Origin: Altibacter sp.
Lineage (GTDB): Bacteria > Bacteroidota > Bacteroidia > Flavobacteriales > Flavobacteriaceae
Length of the DNA stretch: 64,000 nt
NCBI RefSeq assembly: GCF_019913785.1
Contig: NZ_JAIOHK010000055.1
Location: 62,001 to 126,000 of the forward strand
Direction: 5' to 3'
Below, piece by piece: positions 8,510 through 20,241 of this stretch. A model generated the notes under the pieces. The model worked only from the letters and a program-made list of their open reading frames with translations. It did not search any database and was not told the DNA's origin. The stretch's first letter is position 1. The number at the start of each line of letters is the position of its first letter. A program made the translations under genes and the position numbers.

Positions 8510-11425
8510 TTATTTAACGACGATTCGTTTAACTTTTCCTCCATTTGCATTTCCTAGTTTTACAAGGTAAACGCCACTTGATGCGTACGACATATCCAGT
8601 TGATATTGATACATATTATTTTCCTTTTCAACACGGTAGTACAACATTCTCTGACCTAAGATATTATACACTTGAAGCTCCAATTTGTCATCAAAACTTG
8701 TATTGCTCAAGGTAACATCAAAGATATTGTTCGCCGTTTCAATAACACTAAAGTGAGCATCCTCTAAAAGGTTGTCGTTAACACCTAAAGATCCAATATT
8801 GGCCGAATAGTCTTCTGTTTCTCCGTAAGTAGTTTCGTCACAAGGATCGTTGGGCACCGGAGCATTCCAATTGGTTTTGGCTCTCATAATATGCTGTCCG
8901 GCAGCAGCTCCCGCCGGAACTACTAAATCCATGGTTTCGGTATACGTACCGGATCCCTGACCGCTTGCGATTTCATAGTTATCTACAACTACTTCATCGG
9001 CAGTGAAAATAAAGTCATCATTAAAATCAATCCAAACCTTTACAAATTGATCTCCATAACCGGTGGTTACAGTTAGATCATAGGTGGTATCGGCTTCCAT
9101 ATTGGCGACCAAATTGGTGAAATCTGCATATCCTTCACAACCAGATGGGTTGTTGATATCGGTCACACTAAACAATTGGAATCCGTCTCCAAACGAACAA
9201 TCCATAGATGGTGTACAGTTCGCATTGTTAATAACAACGGAAGTAGCGTCATTCGTCGTATCACTATCTCCTGCCAAGGAAGTGGTAGCGCTCAGGTTAT
9301 ATGAACCAAAAGCGAAAAAGTCACCCGTTTGAGCAAACGTATAGGACATTGAAGAGTTTCCGGCTAAGGGACCAGGCACTACTTCATTTACTACATTTCC
9401 GTCTAGATCATAACTCACATCGAAATTTGTCTGAGTTGCCCCTCCAAAGTTGTTAATTTGAACGGTAATTGGTTCAGCATTCGACAAATTGGTTCCTGAA
9501 GTAGGAGAGGTAATAGCGATTACTCCAATATCGTTTGGTTGCAAATGCGTAACATCTACCGAAATTGAATTATTTGAGTTGTCCTCATCGGCTCCGTAAA
9601 CAGTCCCAGTTGTAATGGTATAGGTCTGTCCTACATTCGATAAATCTGCTGTCGCAGCAAAGGTAAACTGAGCCGTTGTAGAAGACGGAATAGAACCTAC
9701 ATAGGGTTCCGAAATTACCGGGCCGCCATCCACTTGGAATGTTACGTTAAATCCTGTAGCAGGCAATTGCCCGTAATTAAATATAGTAACCGTTACTGTT
9801 TCTGAATTGGTTAGTGTCCCGGTAACAGGGCTGACTAAATTTACAACGCCCAAGTCGTTGTTAAAGTTAGGTGCAATTTGGAACACTCCCACCACACCTT
9901 TACGACCTGAATTCATATACTCGTTGATAAACCAGAAGGTCTTGTCGTTAAATGGGTCAATATCAATCTTGCTGTAGTCTCCATAACGCAATCCTGGAAT
10001 ATTCTGGTTTCCATTGGCGATTAACTCTTCGGCTATAGTCATGGTATTGATAGGGTCATTCGCAAATCGCCCTGTGTAATACGAACTTACACGTACAGGA
10101 TTTGGGTCATTAGGATCAATGGTCATTCCGGTATATCCCATTCCAATATTTCCTTGTACGTCCATCATCATACTGGCGTGCCATGCGTGCTTATTATCAG
10201 GTGCTGTATAGGTTCCTTCTTGGTGGATACTCCACGGTTGTCCATCTCCTGTTTGACGCAATTCGAACCATCGAATTCCGGCATGTTCGCCGGAAGTAGC
10301 ATCAACGTCTACCACAAAGTTGAATACCGCTGAGTTATGGCTTCCAAACTTTCTAAATTGAGCTTGGTTCATAATAGTAGCTTGTAACGCATCAATTGGT
10401 GTAGCTCCACCCGGTTGGGTCAAGTTTGAAAAACTACCTCCATCAAATACAGAAATATAAGGAGTTGTCGTTAATTCATTTGGAGCAGAAACAGTTGAAT
10501 TAGCTGGTGTAGCCCAGTCAACATTGATAGTCCAAACCTTAATATGGTCTGTGGTCACTCCGCCCCAAGCATCATCTTGCATATAGATAATTGGACAATT
10601 TCCGGGAGCCGGCATCGTATCATCGGTAACGTTTAACGCCTGTGGACTGTGGAAGCCACTCGTTACAATACCGGGTAAGTTAAAAGACTGAAGTCCGGCT
10701 GCATTTCCCAATAACATTTGATCACGCTCTAAGACATGAACCTTGTTAGCACTTCCTGTATTTTCTGTGATATAATACCCATCACTCCAAACAGAAAGTT
10801 TCTGGTAATCTGAAATTTGAGGCACATTGTAGTTATACCATCCATCATTAATTGGATCTGGTCCGTCCGAAACGGCTACCTGTGCACCTCCCCCTAAGAA
10901 CGAAAGCACCCATCTATCTGCCGCCGAGTCGTACGAAGCAGTAAGATCACAGCAACCTCCATTTGGGAAAATTGTTGGATTCGGAGAAATTTGTCCGGTC
11001 AATGGGTTTCCGTCTTTATCGAAAATTCTGAAACCAGTATTAAATACCACAATCACGTGGTCAGGCCCTACCGCCATAGAAGGATCGGTTGGTTGTGAAC
11101 CCGATGTATATGCATCGAAAACCAGTGTAGGAGCCTTTCCTTGTAATTTTTGAGTTAGGGGGTCCTGATTTACAAAAAAGTAATCATTTTCAGTCTGTTT
11201 GTCCTTTCCAATTACCGCTCGGGCTCTGGAAGATCTTCCATCCTTCGCTTCTTTTTCTTCGGTATTCGCCGGAACCAAATTGGTTCCTCTGGAAGCAATA
11301 GAGGGGACATAATCGATTGAAGTGATCTTGCCAACATAACTGGCTTTCTCACCTCCATTTTCTTGTGCAGTAGTAACAAAGACGACTGCAAACAACATTA
11401 ATAATAAAGAAATTTTAGATTTCAT
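8510..11425 (-). CDS. T9SS-secreted multidomain protein (propeller-like region, two CARDB-like domains, GEVED domain, type A sorting signal)
   Basis: A 971-residue extracellular protein. Signal peptide 1-20 (ending TTAQ). Residues about 100-515 form a repetitive region with short WVLSF, GYYITEN and HAWHASM segments, resembling a BNR/sialidase-like propeller without recognisable catalytic residues. Two CARDB/PKD-like beta domains follow (about 525-630 and 632-735), each opening with the pattern D-hG-V-hh-h-SP-TSG. Next comes a GEVED domain (about 745-865; WIDFNDD, MRAKTNW, GETEDYS). The last 80 residues are a T9SS type A sorting domain with YNILGQ, SGVYLVKL and a terminal KRIVVK. It is monocistronic, ending at a bidirectional terminator. 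Substrate is unknown; an adhesive or binding role is inferred. Confidence 0.85.
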   Translation of the reverse strand: MKSKISLLLMLFAVVFVTTAQENGGEKASYVGKITSIDYVPSIASRGTNLVPANTEEKEAKDGRSSRARAVIGKDKQTENDYFFVNQDPLTQKLQGKAPTLVFDAYTSGSQPTDPSMAVGPDHVIVVFNTGFRIFDKDGNPLTGQISPNPTIFPNGGCCDLTASYDSAADRWVLSFLGGGAQVAVSDGPDPINDGWYNYNVPQISDYQKLSVWSDGYYITENTGSANKVHVLERDQMLLGNAAGLQSFNLPGIVTSGFHSPQALNVTDDTMPAPGNCPIIYMQDDAWGGVTTDHIKVWTINVDWATPANSTVSAPNELTTTPYISVFDGGSFSNLTQPGGATPIDALQATIMNQAQFRKFGSHNSAVFNFVVDVDATSGEHAGIRWFELRQTGDGQPWSIHQEGTYTAPDNKHAWHASMMMDVQGNIGMGYTGMTIDPNDPNPVRVSSYYTGRFANDPINTMTIAEELIANGNQNIPGLRYGDYSKIDIDPFNDKTFWFINEYMNSGRKGVVGVFQIAPNFNNDLGVVNLVSPVTGTLTNSETVTVTIFNYGQLPATGFNVTFQVDGGPVISEPYVGSIPSSTTAQFTFAATADLSNVGQTYTITTGTVYGADEDNSNNSISVDVTHLQPNDIGVIAITSPTSGTNLSNAEPITVQINNFGGATQTNFDVSYDLDGNVVNEVVPGPLAGNSSMSYTFAQTGDFFAFGSYNLSATTSLAGDSDTTNDATSVVINNANCTPSMDCSFGDGFQLFSVTDINNPSGCEGYADFTNLVANMEADTTYDLTVTTGYGDQFVKVWIDFNDDFIFTADEVVVDNYEIASGQGSGTYTETMDLVVPAGAAAGQHIMRAKTNWNAPVPNDPCDETTYGETEDYSANIGSLGVNDNLLEDAHFSVIETANNIFDVTLSNTSFDDKLELQVYNILGQRMLYYRVEKENNMYQYQLDMSYASSGVYLVKLGNANGGKVKRIVVK

Positions 11426-11677
11426 ACATACGTGTTTAGTTAATAGTAGTTTATGGTTTGTTTAAGGGTCTTCAAAATAATAACTATTTTTCAAAATTCC
11501 ACAGGGTAAAAAAAATAATTAATTGATTTATTTGCTTGTTTTTCAGACTTTTACAAAAAAGAAACCCTATTAGTGTACTAGAGAATTAACTTCAAAAGGG
11601 CTAATCCTCTTCAAACAACAATTCCAAACGGCACATTATTTGTACCTTCAACCCCAATATTTACAATACCGTATTTT

Positions 11678-12055
11678 ATGAATTATCTTAAAACAACACT
11701 CGTAATTTTTGCGTTGACTATTGTTTCGAGTTGCACCTCTACTAAAAGCTCAAAGGAGGGAACAGAAAATAGTCTTTCTAAGGCTGAAATAGCAGCAACA
11801 GCTTCCAAAATGACAGATGCAGGCTATCAAAAAGCGATCGTAGTGGTATCACAAATTGAGGGTGATTGCCCAGTGACACTTAAACTGGAAGACACAACTA
11901 CTTTTTTAGATCCTATCAATTTGAATGACAAGGATGCTCAATTCAGTATCGATGGGACGAAAGTTTGGGTCACTTACAATGGGCTTCGCATGATGAACCG
12001 ATGTGAAAAAGCTAACCCCATATCCATTGTCGATATACAAAAAAGAGCGGAGTAA
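11678..12055 (+). CDS. Small lipoprotein, unknown function
   Basis: A 125-residue protein with a signal peptide and lipobox VSSC (Cys19), followed by a Ser/Lys/Glu-rich linker and a compact domain containing a pair of cysteines (in GDCPVTL and MNRCEKA) that could form a disulfide. I recognise no named family, though small proteins of this type with a similar cysteine pair recur in Flavobacteriaceae. The 252 nt upstream of the start, shared with the divergent T9SS cargo gene, are AT-rich and contain only a degenerate -7-like sequence near 11636. The gene ends inside a bidirectional terminator whose stem includes its stop codon. Confidence 0.8.
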   Translation: MNYLKTTLVIFALTIVSSCTSTKSSKEGTENSLSKAEIAATASKMTDAGYQKAIVVVSQIEGDCPVTLKLEDTTTFLDPINLNDKDAQFSIDGTKVWVTYNGLRMMNRCEKANPISIVDIQKRAE

Positions 12056-12067
12056 AACTCCGCTTTT
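12046..12067. terminator. Bidirectional rho-independent terminator
   Basis: Perfect 8-bp stem AGCGGAGT / ACTCCGCT (12046-12053 and 12057-12064) with loop AAA. T's follow on the plus strand and a run of A's precedes it, giving a U-tract on the minus strand. It covers the stop codon of the small lipoprotein gene and terminates it and, from the other side, glyS (stop at 12092). Confidence 0.8.
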
Positions 12068-12091
12068 ATAGTATTATATTTTAAAAACCAG

Positions 12092-13627
12092 CTATTTAAG
12101 CCAGATTTTAAACGATATGCTTTCTTTTATTTTTTCAGAAACTTCCGAAATCCCAATTCGTTCTTGTTCCATAGTATCCCGGTAGCGAATGGTAACTGTA
12201 TTATCCTCCTTTGTTTGATGGTCTACCGTAATACAAAACGGGGTCCCGGCTGCATCTTGACGTCGATAGCGTCGCCCTACTGCATCCTTTTCATCGTAAC
12301 TAACATTGTAATCCCACTGTAAGTCATCGATGATCGTCTGTGCAATTTCCGGAAGGCCATCTTTTTTAACCAGGGGTAATACCGCCGCTTTTACCGGGGC
12401 AAGGATGGACGGGATTTTAAGCACTGTTCGGCTGCTGCCATCTTCCAAGGTTTCTTCTTGAAGGGCATTGCTCATTACGGCTAGAAACATTCTATCTAAA
12501 CCAATGGATGTCTCGACTACATAAGGTGTGTAATTCTTATTCAATTCATGATCGAAGAATTGAAGTTTTTTACCGCTAAATTCTTCATGTGCCTTTAAAT
12601 CGAAATCGGTTCGGGAATGAATCCCTTCTAATTCTTTAAATCCGAACGGAAAATTAAATTCAATATCGGCTGCAGCATTGGCATAGTGTGCTAGCTTCTC
12701 GTGATCATGGAAACGGTAATTCTCTTCACCCATTCCTAAGGAAAGGTGCCAATGCAACCGAGTTTCTTTCCAGTAATTGTACCATTTCATCTCCTCGCCA
12801 GGGCGTACAAAAAATTGCATTTCCATCTGTTCGAATTCTCGCATTCGGAAGATGAACTGGCGCGCCACTATTTCATTGCGGAATGCCTTCCCAGTTTGAG
12901 CAATTCCAAATGGAATTTTCATTCTCCCCGATTTCTGAACATTTAGAAAATTTACAAAGATTCCTTGGGCTGTTTCTGGACGAAGATACAAGTCCATAGC
13001 ACTATCTGCCGAAGCACCCAATTTGGTGCCAAACATTAGGTTGAACTGTCGTACATCGGTCCAATTCTTACTTCCGGTATCGGGATCGGCAATTCCCAGT
13101 TCTTCGATCAGCGCCTTTACATCGGCCAAATTTTCTGTTTCCAAAGAACGCGCCATACGTTCCAAGACTTCGCGCTGTTCGGTTTTATACCGAATTACAC
13201 GCTCGTTGGTAGCAACAAACTGGGCTTCATCGAAACTATCACCAAAGCGTTTCCGTGCTTTCTCAATTTCTTTTTCGGCTTTCTGATGCAATTTTTCGGC
13301 ATAGTCCTCAATCAATACATCGGCGCGATAACGCTTTTTTGAATCTTTATTATCGATAAGCGGATCGTTAAATGCATCTACGTGACCTGAAGCTTTCCAA
13401 GTAGTTGGATGCATTAAAATAGCCGCATCGATTCCAACAATGTTTTGGTGCATGTTCACCATACTCTTCCACCAATACTCTCGTATGTTCTTTTTGAGCT
13501 CTACTCCGTTTTGACCGTAGTCGTATACAGCACTAAGTCCGTCGTAAATTTCACTAGACGCAAAAATGTATCCATACTCCTTTGCGTGCGATATTACCTT
13601 CTTGAATTGATCTTCGTTGTTTGCCAT
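12092..13627 (-). CDS. glyS: Glycyl-tRNA synthetase (single-chain, alpha2 type)
   Basis: Charges tRNA-Gly with glycine. At 511 residues it is the single-polypeptide class II enzyme (eukaryote/archaea/Bacteroidota/Firmicutes-like type), not the two-subunit GlyQ/GlyS of proteobacteria. Visible hallmarks are the N-terminal AKEYGYIFASSEIYDG, a class II motif 2 with FRNEI and the family-specific MREFEQMEMQFF, motif 3 near GLDRMFLAV, and a C-terminal anticodon-binding domain opening with LAPVKAAVLPLVKK and containing FCITVDHQT. The start ATG overlaps a good terminator for the preceding minus-strand gene, so glyS must have its own promoter or rely on read-through. Identification is secure. Confidence 0.97.
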   Translation of the reverse strand: MANNEDQFKKVISHAKEYGYIFASSEIYDGLSAVYDYGQNGVELKKNIREYWWKSMVNMHQNIVGIDAAILMHPTTWKASGHVDAFNDPLIDNKDSKKRYRADVLIEDYAEKLHQKAEKEIEKARKRFGDSFDEAQFVATNERVIRYKTEQREVLERMARSLETENLADVKALIEELGIADPDTGSKNWTDVRQFNLMFGTKLGASADSAMDLYLRPETAQGIFVNFLNVQKSGRMKIPFGIAQTGKAFRNEIVARQFIFRMREFEQMEMQFFVRPGEEMKWYNYWKETRLHWHLSLGMGEENYRFHDHEKLAHYANAAADIEFNFPFGFKELEGIHSRTDFDLKAHEEFSGKKLQFFDHELNKNYTPYVVETSIGLDRMFLAVMSNALQEETLEDGSSRTVLKIPSILAPVKAAVLPLVKKDGLPEIAQTIIDDLQWDYNVSYDEKDAVGRRYRRQDAAGTPFCITVDHQTKEDNTVTIRYRDTMEQERIGISEVSEKIKESISFKIWLK

Positions 13628-13642
13628 GGCGCAAAAATAAAA

Positions 13643-13671
13643 AAACCGCTACGATAACATCGCAGCGGTTT
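13643..13671 (-). terminator. Rho-independent terminator downstream of the coiled-coil membrane protein
   Basis: Stem AAACCGCT / AGCGGTTT (13643-13650 with 13664-13671), one A-C mismatch, then an inner stem CGAT / ATCG around loop AAC. On the minus strand it is followed by seven T's. It separates the gene ending at 13692 from glyS, which starts 16 nt beyond. Confidence 0.8.
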
Positions 13672-13691
13672 CACTTTTTTAAATCATTTTT

Positions 13692-14573
13692 TTACTTCAG
13701 CTCCATAGTGGTAGTTGCCACCTGTTTGCCTCCGTCAAAAACATTGATGGTATATCTTCCTTCAATAAGATCTTCTTCTTTGGCATCAACAAGCACACAC
13801 ACATCTAATTCTTCATTCTCATAGAACACTTTGGTACTAGTACTATAGTTAAGTGTCTTATCTTCTAACTGTAGTGTTGCCTTCGAACCCAAGAGGTTGT
13901 TTTTTGGATTGATAACCTGAATAAGCAAGGTTCTGTCTCCTTTTTCAGCAATTGGATTTGGTGTTAATGTGAAACAAGCTCTTACTTTATCGGCGCGACT
14001 AGAACGTTTGGTATCAACCACTTTTCCACTATTTCTGATAATAACTGCTTCACCGCGAAGATCAATCGCATTTACTACCGATCCTTTTTTAATGGTTTCG
14101 GCCATTGCGACGTTTTTCTGACTCACAGAATCTACCACTTTAATGGTATTGCTCAATACCACATTGGTACTGTCGCGCTCAAGCGCTAACATTTCGTTAG
14201 CTGCAATTAAACTATCTGCTCTTTTGAACAGCATCTTGCGCTCTATTTTCAATCTACCTACTTCGGCCTTGTAGCGCTCAATAAGACCAATATTCGCTTC
14301 CATTCCTTTGACAGAATCCAACAAACTTTCAATTCGTTCTCTGGCTGCCAACAAATCTTTGTCCTTTAACTGGTTGTCCTGAATAATCTCGTCATAATTG
14401 GTGATCAACTCCTCCAATTCGTTCTGAATTTCAGTTTTTTGCTTCTCTAGTCCGGTTACCGTATTTTTACTATCGTTGTAAAGTGTTACCGTATAAACCG
14501 CTAGTGCGATCAACAATGCGGAAAGTACTCCGATTAATATTTTAAATTTTGTACTGTTATTTTCTGTACTCAT
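13692..14573 (-). CDS. Membrane-anchored coiled-coil protein, conserved in Bacteroidota, function unknown
   Basis: A 293-residue protein with a short cytosolic N-terminus, one transmembrane helix (about residues 11-31), a long coiled coil (about 35-165) and a C-terminal beta domain (about 195-290). The last contains a cysteine pair (in RACFTLTPNP and LDVCVLV) and ends with GGKQVATTTMELK. The topology implies an inner-membrane protein with most of its mass in the periplasm. I know this layout as a conserved uncharacterised family in Flavobacteriia, but no named domain fits. It is followed by its own terminator and then by glyS; upstream it diverges from comF across 98 bp. Confidence 0.8.
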   Translation of the reverse strand: MSTENNSTKFKILIGVLSALLIALAVYTVTLYNDSKNTVTGLEKQKTEIQNELEELITNYDEIIQDNQLKDKDLLAARERIESLLDSVKGMEANIGLIERYKAEVGRLKIERKMLFKRADSLIAANEMLALERDSTNVVLSNTIKVVDSVSQKNVAMAETIKKGSVVNAIDLRGEAVIIRNSGKVVDTKRSSRADKVRACFTLTPNPIAEKGDRTLLIQVINPKNNLLGSKATLQLEDKTLNYSTSTKVFYENEELDVCVLVDAKEEDLIEGRYTINVFDGGKQVATTTMELK

Positions 14574-14671
14574 AATTAAAAGGTTATAATAGATTTAGAG
14601 TGCTAAAGTACTGCGAGAAAGTAGACGGAAACGTTTACAAAATGGTAAAAATTTAGAAAAATTATTAAATT

Positions 14672-15334
14672 ATGTTAAATATCTTGTTTCCAAAGGTTTG
14701 TAATGGATGCCAAGAAGTGCTATTAAAGGAGGAGAAAACCCTCTGCACACAGTGTATACACGCACTCCCACTTGCCTGCCATCACCGAACCGGAAATGAG
14801 GCCATGAAAAAGATTTTTTATGGAAGATGCCAAATTGAATCTGCCACTGCCCTGCTTCAATTTCAGAAAAAGGGACTCACTCAGCATATATTGCACAATT
14901 TAAAATACAAAGGGCAAGAGGAGATTAGCGCGTTCTTTGGTCAATGGCTGGGTGCCGAATTAGCTGAAATTCCACGTTACCAACAAATCGAACTGGTAAT
15001 TCCGGTTCCACTTCACAAACAAAGACTGAAAAAAAGAGGGTACAATCAGGTGGCCGGCTTCGGAAAAGAAATCGCTAAATCGTTGCATGTTCCTTATCGG
15101 GATGATGTCCTGATCAAAATTACCAAAACCAACTCGCAGGTTTTTAAAAAGCGTTTTACCCGCTTTGAAGTGGATGAACAATTTACAGTACAGCAGCTGG
15201 ATGCCATACACAACAAACACATCCTTTTGGTGGATGACATTGTTACCACAGGAGCTACCTTGGAAAATTGCACCCTTCGCTTACTAAAAAATACCGATGC
15301 AAAAGTAAGCCTCGCGACCATAGCCATTGCCTAA
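14672..15334 (+). CDS. comF: ComF family phosphoribosyltransferase-like protein
   Basis: Member of the ComF/GntX family, linked in other bacteria to DNA uptake during competence. The 220-residue product has an N-terminal four-cysteine zinc site (C10, C13, C25, C28), the conserved LKYKG segment near 77-81, the VPVPL.... KRGYNQ motif at about 110-126, and the PRPP-binding loop ILLVDDIVTTGAT at 184-196. Length and order are typical. It is probably monocistronic: a gap of 67 nt and a promoter-like -7 box separate it from the next gene. Whether this organism is competent cannot be told from here. Confidence 0.95.
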   Translation: MLNILFPKVCNGCQEVLLKEEKTLCTQCIHALPLACHHRTGNEAMKKIFYGRCQIESATALLQFQKKGLTQHILHNLKYKGQEEISAFFGQWLGAELAEIPRYQQIELVIPVPLHKQRLKKRGYNQVAGFGKEIAKSLHVPYRDDVLIKITKTNSQVFKKRFTRFEVDEQFTVQQLDAIHNKHILLVDDIVTTGATLENCTLRLLKNTDAKVSLATIAIA

Positions 15335-15388
15335 AACTCACTAAAGAAATGATCCTTTAAATGGCGATTAGACTTCAAAAAATCTTAC

Positions 15389-15396
15389 TACTTTTG
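15389..15396 (+). promoter_or_regulatory. Bacteroidota -7 promoter element
   Basis: TACTTTTG matches the TAnnTTTG consensus exactly and lies only 6 nt before the ATG of the Ig-like lipoprotein gene at 15402. A -33 TTG at the normal distance is not present. If used, transcription would begin at or near the start codon, giving a leaderless message. Confidence 0.4.
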
Positions 15397-15401
15397 CCTT
15401 T

Positions 15402-17006
15402 ATGAAACACCGCCTGTTGTACATTCCAATTGCAATCCTGTTTTTGCTGTCTTTCGTGGATTGTGCCAAGAAAGGCACCCCTTCAGGAGGAAAAAAGGAT
15501 TCTATCCCTCCGGTAATTGTAAAAAGTGTTCCCGAAAATTTCAGTATAAATTTCACCGATTCTGAAATACGAATCTATTTTGATGAATATATAAAACTGA
15601 AAAACCTTCAATCCAACCTTATAATTTCCCCACCGCTCAAGTATCCTCCCGTAATCACCCCCTTGAGCACTTCAAAATTTATCAAGATCAAAATTTCAGA
15701 TACCTTACTGCCGAACACTACCTATTCCTTCAATTTTGGACAGAGTATAGTCGATAACAACGAAGAAAATGCATACGATTACTTTAAGTATGTTTTTTCA
15801 ACCGGAACCTATATTGACAGTCTAAAACTTTCGGGCAATATTGCCGACGCCTTGCTGGCAAAACCGGAAAGCCCTACCACGATTTTACTGTACGAAGTAA
15901 ACGAAACGTACAAAGATTCGATGGTCTTTTCGGAAAAACCCATGTACATTACTTCAACACGAGATACTACAAATACGTTCGAGCTTTCCAATTTAAAGGA
16001 GGGCAATTACAAACTGGTGGCATTAAAAGAAAAGAATAACGACTATACCTTTCAACCAAAAACCGATAAAATAGGGTTTGTAGAGCAGGTGATTACGCTT
16101 CCTACGGACAGTACCTATCAACTGACGCTGTTTAAAGAAAATCCTGCATATTCCATTACGCGGCCCAAACACGTATCTAAAAACCATATACTCTTTGGTT
16201 TTGAGGGGGATATAAAAGAATTATCCATCGATTTAAAATCGGAGGTTGCTGCCGAATTTGAATCGAGACTATTTCATGATCTGAAAACAGACACCCTACA
16301 TTATTGGTTTAAACCAACCGTGGAAAACGACTCCCTGCTCTTCGTTGCTACCAATAAAGAGGTGACCGACAGCCTAAACCTACGGATACGAGATCTGTAT
16401 AAAGATTCGCTTTCGGTGAGTGCCATTACCACCGGAGTAGTACTTCCAAGAGATACATTAAAACTGATCGCAAACACGCCTCTAGTGGCTATCGATGCAG
16501 AAAAAATCAAGATCATTGACAAGGATTCCGTACAAATTCCGGCTTCAGCACAACTAAACACCAAATATAATCTTGCCGAAATCGCCTTCCCCAAGACCGA
16601 AGAACAGGCCTACGTCATACAGCTACTTCCAGGTGCTTTAACCGATTTTTACGAGGCACAGAATGATTCCATACGGTTTGCTGTTAGGACGAAGGTCGCT
16701 TCAGATTATGGCACCCTTTCTCTTGCGGTAAATTCTGCCGATTCGATTCCAAAAATTGTACAACTGGTGAACCCTAAATTTAAAGTAATTTCAGAACAAA
16801 TTCCTTCAGCAACCAATACGGTGTATTTTGATTATATCATTCCGGGAAATTATTATGTGCGGATTGTTTTGGATAAAAATCGAAATGGCATATGGGATAC
16901 CGGTAATTTCTTAGCGAAACTACAGCCCGAAAAAATAATCTATTACCCCGTTCAATTGGAAATTTTAGCCAATTGGAGTCTTAATGAAACTTTTAATTTA
17001 GATTGA
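15402..17006 (+). CDS. Ig-like (Big_5/SbsA-type) domain lipoprotein
   Basis: A 534-residue lipoprotein: signal peptide followed by Cys21, then the family hallmark AKKGTPSGGKKDSIPP, well known in Bacteroidota lipoproteins with an N-terminal SbsA/Big_5 Ig-like domain. That domain spans about residues 35-130 (PENFSINFTDSEIRIYFDEY, then LPNTTYSFNFG). The rest is a series of beta-rich segments and a C-terminal DKNRNGIWDTGNF sequence that resembles a calcium-binding, prealbumin-like module. Expected at the outer membrane; function unknown. Its 3' end overlaps the convergent omega-amidase gene by 14 nt. Confidence 0.88.
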   Translation: MKHRLLYIPIAILFLLSFVDCAKKGTPSGGKKDSIPPVIVKSVPENFSINFTDSEIRIYFDEYIKLKNLQSNLIISPPLKYPPVITPLSTSKFIKIKISDTLLPNTTYSFNFGQSIVDNNEENAYDYFKYVFSTGTYIDSLKLSGNIADALLAKPESPTTILLYEVNETYKDSMVFSEKPMYITSTRDTTNTFELSNLKEGNYKLVALKEKNNDYTFQPKTDKIGFVEQVITLPTDSTYQLTLFKENPAYSITRPKHVSKNHILFGFEGDIKELSIDLKSEVAAEFESRLFHDLKTDTLHYWFKPTVENDSLLFVATNKEVTDSLNLRIRDLYKDSLSVSAITTGVVLPRDTLKLIANTPLVAIDAEKIKIIDKDSVQIPASAQLNTKYNLAEIAFPKTEEQAYVIQLLPGALTDFYEAQNDSIRFAVRTKVASDYGTLSLAVNSADSIPKIVQLVNPKFKVISEQIPSATNTVYFDYIIPGNYYVRIVLDKNRNGIWDTGNFLAKLQPEKIIYYPVQLEILANWSLNETFNLD

Positions 17007-17772
17007 AGTGATCTCGGTCATTTAGGAACTGAAGGTGCTTTCGGTGAGTATCAATATGCTCCTTTTCTAACACCACCGTTTCAATAAGTTCCTTTTCAAA
17101 ATTGGGCGTAGAAATGCAATTTCCCAGAACATCGTATACCGCAGAATGTCCTGTATATTCATGGCCGGTTCCATCCAGTCCCACTCGATTCACACCAATA
17201 CAATAGCTCATATTTTCGATGGCGCGTGCCTTCAGCAACACATCCCAGGCGACGATTCGTTTTACCGGCCAATTGGCTACGTAAAGTAAGAGGTCGTAGT
17301 TCTCGGTATTGCGAGCCCAGACCGGAAAGCGAAGGTCATAGCAAATCAACGGGCAGATCTTAAATCCTTTGTAATCAACGATCAATCGTTGTGTTCCCGC
17401 CGTATAGGTCTTATCCTCACCGGCCAATGTAAAGGTGTGGCGCTTGTCATAGATCTTGTATGTTCCGTTGGGAAACACAAAAAAGAGGCGATTATAAAAA
17501 GTATTATTTTCTGAAATGATTATACTTCCCGTAATCGCAGCGTTATTTTTTTTCGCTTCGGAAATCATCCACTGTAGTGTCTCACCGTTGTCCTCTTCTG
17601 AAAGTTTTTCGGCATTCATGGTAAAACCGGTTGTAAACATTTCAGGAAGGACGATGAGATCTGTCTTTCCAGAAATATTTTTGATTTTTTCTGAAAACTG
17701 CGTGCGATTCGCCACAGGATTTTCCCAATGGAGATCTGCTTGTATAATGGTAACGGTAAGTGTTTTTTGCAT
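16993..17772 (-). CDS. Carbon-nitrogen hydrolase, omega-amidase (YafV/Nit2-like)
   Basis: Nitrilase-superfamily amidase expected to hydrolyse 2-oxoglutaramate or 2-oxosuccinamate, the by-products of glutamine/asparagine transaminases. The Glu-Lys-Cys catalytic triad is visible: E44 in VLPEMFTTGF, K110 in YDKRHTF and C144 in PLICYDLRFP. The 259-residue length is normal. The open frame extends five codons upstream to a TTG; the ATG at 17772 is preferred. Enzymes of this type usually sit next to a methionine/glutamine transaminase, and one is found at 20242-21390 on the same strand, but katG lies between them. The specific substrate is inferred from family and context. Confidence 0.9.
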   Translation of the reverse strand: MQKTLTVTIIQADLHWENPVANRTQFSEKIKNISGKTDLIVLPEMFTTGFTMNAEKLSEEDNGETLQWMISEAKKNNAAITGSIIISENNTFYNRLFFVFPNGTYKIYDKRHTFTLAGEDKTYTAGTQRLIVDYKGFKICPLICYDLRFPVWARNTENYDLLLYVANWPVKRIVAWDVLLKARAIENMSYCIGVNRVGLDGTGHEYTGHSAVYDVLGNCISTPNFEKELIETVVLEKEHIDTHRKHLQFLNDRDHFNLN

Positions 17773-17797
17773 AATTGTGTGGTCCAAATAATAATTA

Positions 17798-17837
17798 AAT
17801 TCCTTAGCTCCGGTTAAAATACCTAAGCTAAGGAATT
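17798..17837. terminator. Possible terminator or operator: 12-bp inverted repeat
   Basis: AATTCCTTAGCT (17798-17809) and its exact reverse complement (17826-17837) flank a 16-nt loop. The repeat lies 28 nt past the katG stop and 26 nt before the omega-amidase start. T-rich sequence follows on both sides but no clean U-tract, so it may terminate katG weakly or be a protein-binding site for the downstream gene. Confidence 0.5.
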
Positions 17838-17865
17838 ATTTTCGTTTTCAGTGGTACATCTGTCC

Positions 17866-20100
<2,235 letters not shown>

Positions 20101-20241
20101 TTAAATTGTTTTTAGTTTAGTGTAAGTATTAGCCTAAAATTAATAAATTAAAACAGTGTATTCCAGCCGCTTCAATTGTATGTTGCAATTTAATTATCGA
20201 TAAAACTGATAAGATGTAACTTTCTGTATTGCTTTTTTCGA

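Noticed and set aside
17773-17787. Longer omega-amidase start (TTG)
   Set aside because: An ATG five codons in fits the family start.
20168-20190. AATTG...CAATT inverted repeat between katG and the aminotransferase
   Set aside because: Only 5 bp per arm in AT-rich sequence, no T-run; likely chance.
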